From Rhodococcus sp. BP22 (GTDB lineage Bacteria > Actinomycetota > Actinomycetes > Mycobacteriales > Mycobacteriaceae), in assembly GCF_014281965.1 (NCBI RefSeq), contig NZ_JACFTB010000001.1, forward strand, positions 496,001 through 560,000: a DNA stretch of 64,000 nucleotides. Direction: 5' to 3'. The position numbers and the translations under genes are program-made. Every line of letters begins with the position of its first letter. Within the stretch, counting starts at the first letter, position 1. The notes beneath the pieces are model-generated. The model made no database searches. It was not told the DNA's origin and saw nothing but the letters and a program-made list of their open reading frames with translations. Below, one piece after another: positions 59,032-64,000 of the stretch.

Positions 59032-60030
59032 CTACTCGGGCTTGATCCGACGGCCGAGCAGATGACCCACTGCATCAGGGACCGACAGTCCGCTGTGGCA
59101 CACGCGGTGCACCGCGTCGGTCAGCGGCATCTCGACGTCGTAACTCTCCGCCAGGGCCCGCACCGAGGTGCAGGACTTGACGCCTTCGGCGACCTGACCG
59201 TGCGCTGCCGCCTGGGCACTTTCCATCGACCCACCGACGCCCAGCCGTTCCCCGAAGGATCGATTTCGTGACAGCGACGACGAACAGGTCGCCACCAGAT
59301 CACCGACACCGGCCAAACCTGCAAGGGTGGCGGGGTTCGCACCGAGCGCCGAGCCGAGCCTGATGATCTCGGCGAGACCGCGAGTCATGATCGAGGCGAG
59401 GGTGTTCTCGCCGTACCCGACTCCGCTTGCCATGCCGCACGCCAACGCGATCACATTCTTGCACGCACCACCGATTTCGACCCCGATGACGTCCGAATTA
59501 GTGTATGGCCGGAAATATCCTGTTGCACAAGACTTTTGAACCTCGAGAGCACGTCTGGAGTCCGAGCATGCAATAACAGTGGCAGCAGGCTGTCCCTCGG
59601 CGATCGGCCGAGCGAGATTCGGGCCGGACAACGCTGCGATTCGGCTCGGATCGGCTCCGGTCACCTGACTGATGACTTGACTCATGCGTAGCAATGTCCC
59701 GGTCTCGATCCCCTTGGCAAGGCTGAGCAAGGTTGCGCCGGCTGGAATCGAGTCGGTCCACACGGCGAGATTGTCCCGAAGCGACTGTGACGGTACGGCG
59801 AGAACGACGATGTCCGCACCGTCCAGTGCACGGCCTGGATCACTCGTCGCCGAGATCGAGGATGGCAATGTGATTCCCGCAAGATAGTCCGTGTTCTCGT
59901 GACTATCGTTGATCGACTCGGCCAACTCCGGACGTCTGGCCCACATCGTGACGTCGGTGCCTGCGTCCGCGAGTACCTTCGCGAATGCGGTTCCCCACGA
60001 TCCAGAACCGAGTACCGCTGCTTTGGTCAT
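59032..60030 (-). CDS. gpsA: NAD(P)-dependent glycerol-3-phosphate dehydrogenase
   Basis: Supplies sn-glycerol 3-phosphate for phospholipid synthesis. The 332-residue protein has the dinucleotide motif [37 protein letters not shown], the catalytic Lys in [21 protein letters not shown] and [22 protein letters not shown]. It is upstream of ddl on the same strand, as in mycobacteria (Rv2982c-Rv2981c). Confidence 0.96.
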   Translation of the reverse strand: MTKAAVLGSGSWGTAFAKVLADAGTDVTMWARRPELAESINDSHENTDYLAGITLPSSISATSDPGRALDGADIVVLAVPSQSLRDNLAVWTDSIPAGATLLSLAKGIETGTLLRMSQVISQVTGADPSRIAALSGPNLARPIAEGQPAATVIACSDSRRALEVQKSCATGYFRPYTNSDVIGVEIGGACKNVIALACGMASGVGYGENTLASIMTRGLAEIIRLGSALGANPATLAGLAGVGDLVATCSSSLSRNRSFGERLGVGGSMESAQAAAHGQVAEGVKSCTSVRALAESYDVEMPLTDAVHRVCHSGLSVPDAVGHLLGRRIKPE

Positions 60031-60152
60031 CGAACGCCACCTTCTTTGATCGCCAAGAAATCATGTGGACCACGCCGGACCACAGTATCTGTCCGAGGCG
60101 TTGCCGAGGCCGAACTCCACTGATACTCGAGTCGCTGACAGAATGGACCGTC

Positions 60153-60803
60153 ATGGGAAGAGCGCACGTGGTGATTGCCGTCAGGGACCTGGTTACCGCC
60201 AAGTCTCGGTTGGCCAACTCGTTCACCGCTGCCGATCGCGCACGCCTCGTCGTGGCGATGCTTCGCGATACGGCGGAGGCCGCTCGGGCCGTCGACTCGG
60301 TCGTCGGGATCACGGTGGTGACTCCGGATCCCGCCGTTGCAGAGATTGCCGAGAGCATGGGTGCGCGTGTTGCGCGGGAGCCGTCGAGCAATCCTTCCGA
60401 GGACTCGTCCACACGGCTCAACTCTGCGTTCTCCACTGCTGCATCGGCGATCCGAGCGCAGGATGGACTCGACATCGTCGCACTCCAAGCCGATTTGCCC
60501 GCCCTGCGCAGCGAGGAATTGGCGCAGGCGTATGCACGTGCTCGACCGAACGGCCGCTCCATAGTCAGCGACCATCATGGAACCGGCACAGCGGCGTTGA
60601 TACTGAAGGGCACTTCAGGTCATTTCGACCCACTGTTCGGCCCAGCATCAGCACAACGTCATCAAGATTCCGGTGCGCTCGACCTCGACGGCCACTGGCC
60701 AGGACTGCGTCTGGACGTCGATACGATCACCGACGTGCGGCTTGCCTTCGAACTGGGTGTGGGTCGCGCAACGGCGAAAGTGCTGCACTCGCTCGGCTGG
60801 TGA
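60153..60803 (+). CDS. fbiD: Phosphoenolpyruvate/2-phospholactate guanylyltransferase (FbiD/CofC)
   Basis: Makes the phosphate-linked guanosine intermediate of coenzyme F420, a redox cofactor used in rhodococci and mycobacteria. In mycobacteria the substrate is phosphoenolpyruvate. The 216-residue nucleotidyltransferase has HVVIAVRDLVTAKSRLANSF, LQADLPALRSEELAQAYARA and HHGTGTAALILKG, with a C-terminal DLDTITDVRLA-like motif (DVDTITDVRLAFELG). The ATG at 60153 begins MGRAHVVIAVRD. It is divergent from gpsA, with ppk just downstream. Confidence 0.9.
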   Translation: MGRAHVVIAVRDLVTAKSRLANSFTAADRARLVVAMLRDTAEAARAVDSVVGITVVTPDPAVAEIAESMGARVAREPSSNPSEDSSTRLNSAFSTAASAIRAQDGLDIVALQADLPALRSEELAQAYARARPNGRSIVSDHHGTGTAALILKGTSGHFDPLFGPASAQRHQDSGALDLDGHWPGLRLDVDTITDVRLAFELGVGRATAKVLHSLGW

Positions 60804-60863
60804 CGTACCGCCGACGAAGTCGACCCGGACAATTCACCGATCCGAGTTTCGCAGTCCACCCGA

Positions 60864-63101
60864 ATGGGGGATGATCGGACGGTGAGCAACAGTGAAGGAC
60901 CCGCCGCCGCCGCCGGATCGTCAGAGTCCGCCGGCAGTACCGACACCGTGCAGTCGAGTGCACCGCCGACGAACCCGACGCCAGGAAATCCCACATCGCT
61001 TCCGGCGACTACTGCGCTGGATTCGCTGGACGCCGCGGACGCACTACCCGAGAACCGTTATCTGAACCGGGAATTGAGCTGGCTCGACTTCAACTCCCGC
61101 GTCTTGGCGCTCGCGGAGGATTCATCACTCCCGCTTCTGGAGCGAGCGAAGTTCCTTGCCATCTTCGCGTCCAATTTGGACGAGTTCTACATGGTGCGGG
61201 TGGCAGGCTTGAAGCGGCGCGACGAGACAGGGTTGTCGGTCCGCTCCGCGGACGGTCTCACACCGCGCGAACAATTGGCTCTCATCGGTGAGCGAACCCA
61301 AGAACTCGCGCACCGCCATGCTCGCGTCCTCCTCGACGCCATACTCCCGGAACTCACTTCCGAGGGCATTGCGATCATCCGCTGGTCCGACCTCGACGCG
61401 GATGAGAGGGAGCGTCTGTCCGGATATTTCCACGAACAAGTGTTTCCAGTCCTCACCCCGCTCGCCGTCGACCCAGCTCACCCGTTCCCCTACATCAGCG
61501 GGTTGAGCCTCAATCTTGCTGTGACAGTGAAGGATTACGCCACTTCGGGTGAGCACTTCGCGCGCGTCAAGGTACCGGACAATGTCGATCGTTTCGTTCG
61601 AGTCCGACGCGGCGACGGCAGCCATCGCATCGATGCGTTTCTGTCGATGGAGGAAGTGATCTCCGCACATCTCGATGTGCTGTTCCCTGGTATGGACGTG
61701 GTGGAAAGCCACGCCTTCCGTATCACTCGCAACGCCGACTTCGAGGTAGAGGAAGATCGGGACGAGGATCTCCTCCAAGCACTGGAGCGCGAACTCGCGC
61801 GTCGCAGATTCGGCTCTCCCGTTCGACTCGAGATCGCAGACGACATGACCGAGCACATGCTCGAATTGCTGCTGCGAGAACTGGACGTCGACCCCGGTGA
61901 CGTGATTCAGGTTCCAGGCTTGCTCGACCTCTCGTGCCTGTGGCAGGTGTACGGCGTGGACCGGCCGAACCTCAAGGATGCGCCTTTCGTCCCGGCGACG
62001 CATCCAGCGTTCGGGGAACGTGAAACACCCAAAAGTGTCTTCTCCACCCTTCGCGACGGGGACGTATTGGTACATCACCCATACGATTCTTTCTCCACCA
62101 GCATCCAGCGCTTCATCGAGCAGGCTGCGGCCGACCCCCAGGTTCTCGCCATCAAGCAGACTCTGTATCGAACATCCGGTGACTCCCCCATCGTCAACGC
62201 TCTCGTCGATGCGGCAGGCGCGGGCAAGCAGGTGGTGGCACTCGTGGAGATCAAGGCGCGATTCGACGAGCAAGCCAACATCGAATGGGCACGCAAGCTC
62301 GAAAAGGCAGGGGTCCATGTCGTGTATGGGCTCGTCGGACTGAAAACGCACTGCAAGACGTGCTTGGTGGTTCGCCGCGAAGGCTCTGTGATCAGACGGT
62401 ACTGCCACATCGGAACCGGAAACTACAACCCTAAGACCGCTCGAATCTACGAGGACGTGGGCTTGCTGACCTCCTCGCCCGAGATCGGCGCCGATCTCAC
62501 GGATCTGTTCAACTCTTTGACGGGGTACTCGCGAAAGACCAGTTATCGCAACCTCCTCGTTGCTCCCTACGGGGTGCGCCGGGGCATCGTGGAACGTATC
62601 GAAGGTGAGATCGAGCGCAAGCTGGCGGGCGGCGAGGCGGGAATTCGGCTCAAGGCCAACGCTCTCGTCGACGAGCAAGTCATCGATGCGCTCTATCGCG
62701 CATCAGCGGCGGGTGTCTCGGTTCAGGTCGTCGTACGCGGAATCTGCGCACTGAAGCCGGGCGTACCCGGTCTGAGTGAGAACATCGAAGTACGTTCCAT
62801 TCTCGGTAGATTCCTCGAGCACTCGCGCGTACTGAATTTTCGTGGTGCCGATGAGTTCTGGATCGGAAGCGCAGACATGATGCACCGAAATCTCGATCGT
62901 CGCGTCGAAGTCATGGCACAGGTGAAGGATCCACGCCTCACCCATCAGCTGGACGAAATTTTCGAGTCTGCCCTGGATCCAACGACTCGTTGCTGGGAGC
63001 TGAGAGCGGACGGCGGCTGGGCAGCGTCCCCAGCCCATGGCGAGAAGGTCCGTGAACACCAACAGGAATTGATGCGTAGTCGTCGAAACCAGGCTTCGTA
63101 A
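60864..63101 (+). CDS. ppk: Polyphosphate kinase 1
   Basis: Makes long-chain polyphosphate from ATP. The 745-residue protein has the N-terminal domain ([52 protein letters not shown]), the head domain and two phospholipase-D-like catalytic domains with the autophosphorylated His in [25 protein letters not shown]. About 50 N-terminal residues are low-complexity Ser, Pro and Ala. The start may be the ATG at 60864 or the GTG at 60882. The stop overlaps the mutT1 start (TAATG). Confidence 0.96.
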   Translation: MGDDRTVSNSEGPAAAAGSSESAGSTDTVQSSAPPTNPTPGNPTSLPATTALDSLDAADALPENRYLNRELSWLDFNSRVLALAEDSSLPLLERAKFLAIFASNLDEFYMVRVAGLKRRDETGLSVRSADGLTPREQLALIGERTQELAHRHARVLLDAILPELTSEGIAIIRWSDLDADERERLSGYFHEQVFPVLTPLAVDPAHPFPYISGLSLNLAVTVKDYATSGEHFARVKVPDNVDRFVRVRRGDGSHRIDAFLSMEEVISAHLDVLFPGMDVVESHAFRITRNADFEVEEDRDEDLLQALERELARRRFGSPVRLEIADDMTEHMLELLLRELDVDPGDVIQVPGLLDLSCLWQVYGVDRPNLKDAPFVPATHPAFGERETPKSVFSTLRDGDVLVHHPYDSFSTSIQRFIEQAAADPQVLAIKQTLYRTSGDSPIVNALVDAAGAGKQVVALVEIKARFDEQANIEWARKLEKAGVHVVYGLVGLKTHCKTCLVVRREGSVIRRYCHIGTGNYNPKTARIYEDVGLLTSSPEIGADLTDLFNSLTGYSRKTSYRNLLVAPYGVRRGIVERIEGEIERKLAGGEAGIRLKANALVDEQVIDALYRASAAGVSVQVVVRGICALKPGVPGLSENIEVRSILGRFLEHSRVLNFRGADEFWIGSADMMHRNLDRRVEVMAQVKDPRLTHQLDEIFESALDPTTRCWELRADGGWAASPAHGEKVREHQQELMRSRRNQAS

Positions 63102-64000
63102 TGGCAAGCCACAACACGCCGCTTCCTGCCAACATCTTTGCAGCCGGGGCTGTTCTGTGGCAGAAATCTCAGGGCGTGGATGGGGAGATCAGCGTCGCCC
63201 TGGTTCACCGGCCGAAATACGACGACTGGTCTTTTCCGAAAGGAAAGATCGATCCAGGAGAGACCGCGGTGGTCGCGGCCGTTCGAGAAGTCGAGGAGGA
63301 GACAGGGTTCGCCGCACGCTTGGGGCGTTACCTGTCCAAGGTCACGTATCCCGTTCCTGGGCATAGACGGATAAAGAAGGTCGATTACTGGACGGCAGAA
63401 GCGTACGACGGCAAGTTCGAGCCGAACGCCGAAGTGGACGAGCTCCGCTGGGTCTCACCGATCGAGGCATCGGAGCAGTTGTCGTACCCGATGGATCGGA
63501 AGGTTCTCCGTAGATTTCTCGAAAAGCCGCCCGATACCGACACTGTCCTTCTCGTCAGACATGGGCGCGCCGGGCGACGTTCACGATACAAAGGCGACGA
63601 CACGTTGCGACCGCTGGACAAGGTCGGACAATCTCAGGCCGACGCACTGGTGGCTCAGCTCTTGGCATTCGGAGCCGACAGCGTCCACTCCGCCGACAGG
63701 CGCCGTTGCGTTCAAACAGTGCAACCTTTGGCCGATCGGCTCGGCGAAGACATCACCTTGGAGCCGCTGCTCTCCGAGGAGGGCTACTGGGAGGATCCCG
63801 CGGGCGCGCGCGAGCGTGCACGTGCGATCGCGTCGGCTGGTGGTGTCCGAGCGATTTGCAGCCAGGGGAAAGTCATCCCGGATCTGTTGCAGTCGTGGGC
63901 CGATGAGGACGGCGTGAAACTCCCGCCGAACCGGAACCGCAAGGGCAGCGTCTGGGTACTCTCACTCCACGGCGGTCGGTTGATTGCGGCAGACCACCTT
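63101..64000 (+). CDS. mutT1: MutT1-type Nudix hydrolase with histidine phosphatase domain (cut by window edge)
   Basis: A two-domain protein that in mycobacteria removes 8-oxo-dGTP and diadenosine polyphosphates and runs past base 64000 after about 300 residues. The Nudix box is GKIDPGETAVVAAVREVEEETGF (GX5EX7REVEEETG-like) near residue 50-72, preceded by AAGAVLWQ. After a linker the C-terminal domain opens with LLVRHGRAGRRSRY, the RHG motif of histidine phosphatases, and continues to VWVLSLHGGRL. The Nudix plus phosphatase fusion is characteristic of mycobacterial MutT1 (Rv2985). The ATG at 63101 overlaps the ppk stop. Confidence 0.93.
   Translation, partial: MASHNTPLPANIFAAGAVLWQKSQGVDGEISVALVHRPKYDDWSFPKGKIDPGETAVVAAVREVEEETGFAARLGRYLSKVTYPVPGHRRIKKVDYWTAEAYDGKFEPNAEVDELRWVSPIEASEQLSYPMDRKVLRRFLEKPPDTDTVLLVRHGRAGRRSRYKGDDTLRPLDKVGQSQADALVAQLLAFGADSVHSADRRRCVQTVQPLADRLGEDITLEPLLSEEGYWEDPAGARERARAIASAGGVRAICSQGKVIPDLLQSWADEDGVKLPPNRNRKGSVWVLSLHGGRLIAADHL

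Overview
The window is a continuous stretch of actinobacterial core chromosome, almost certainly from a Rhodococcus (Nocardiaceae) or a very close relative. The base composition is moderately high in GC, starts are a mix of ATG, GTG and TTG, and many protein sequences can be followed residue for residue in Mycobacterium tuberculosis relatives. The gene order matches, with local gains and losses, the M. tuberculosis interval from dxr (Rv2870c) to mutT1 (Rv2985). No rRNA, tRNA, CRISPR array, insertion sequence or prophage was seen. The left edge cuts dxr and the right edge cuts mutT1.

Layout: (1) 1-9,530: dxr, two small conserved proteins, rlmN, a CitE-like lyase, a methyltransferase, then the translation and membrane run rpsB-tsf-pyrH-frr-cdsA (transcribed right to left), followed by a LytM-like secreted protein. 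(2) 9,613-17,364: an orphan EspI/MinD-like ATPase, xerC, a siderophore-interacting flavoprotein, dprA-yifB-yraN, an Lsr2 paralogue, a 52-residue membrane protein and a DUF2469 protein. (3) 17,405-25,860: rnhB, lepB, rplS, a membrane protein, tex, an LppW-like lipoprotein and rpsP-khpA-rimM-trmD. (4) 25,989-36,459: a CPBP protease, an amidohydrolase, ffh, a LytM peptidase, the nitrogen operon amt-glnB-glnD with a GlnR-box-like site, and ftsY. (5) 36,536-45,772: smc, acylphosphatase, OsmC-like, mutM, rnc, rpmF, DUF177, a DivIVA-like coiled coil, coaD and rsmD. (6) 45,830-64,000: pyruvate carboxylase, recG, a DAK2/FakA-like kinase, rpmB, an enoyl-CoA hydratase, ung, a gamma-carbonic anhydrase, thiL, a DUF3515 protein, ddl, gpsA, fbiD/cofC, ppk and mutT1.

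The genes form housekeeping modules: ribosome building and maturation (rpsB, tsf, frr, rplS, rpsP, rimM, trmD, khpA, rpmF, rpmB, rlmN, rsmD), co-translational targeting and secretion (ffh, ftsY, lepB), chromosome maintenance (smc, xerC, recG, rnhB, mutM, ung), nitrogen control (amt-glnB-glnD) and envelope precursors (dxr, cdsA, ddl, gpsA). No clear new multi-gene defence or mobile system is present. The more unusual items are small: a thiL reading frame with no ordinary start codon before its conserved N-terminus, a 52-residue membrane protein after DUF2469, an orphan ESX-type EspI-like ATPase, a near-identical 21-base promoter element before rplS and rpsP, a GlnR box before amt, and a LytM-like protein lacking both catalytic histidines.
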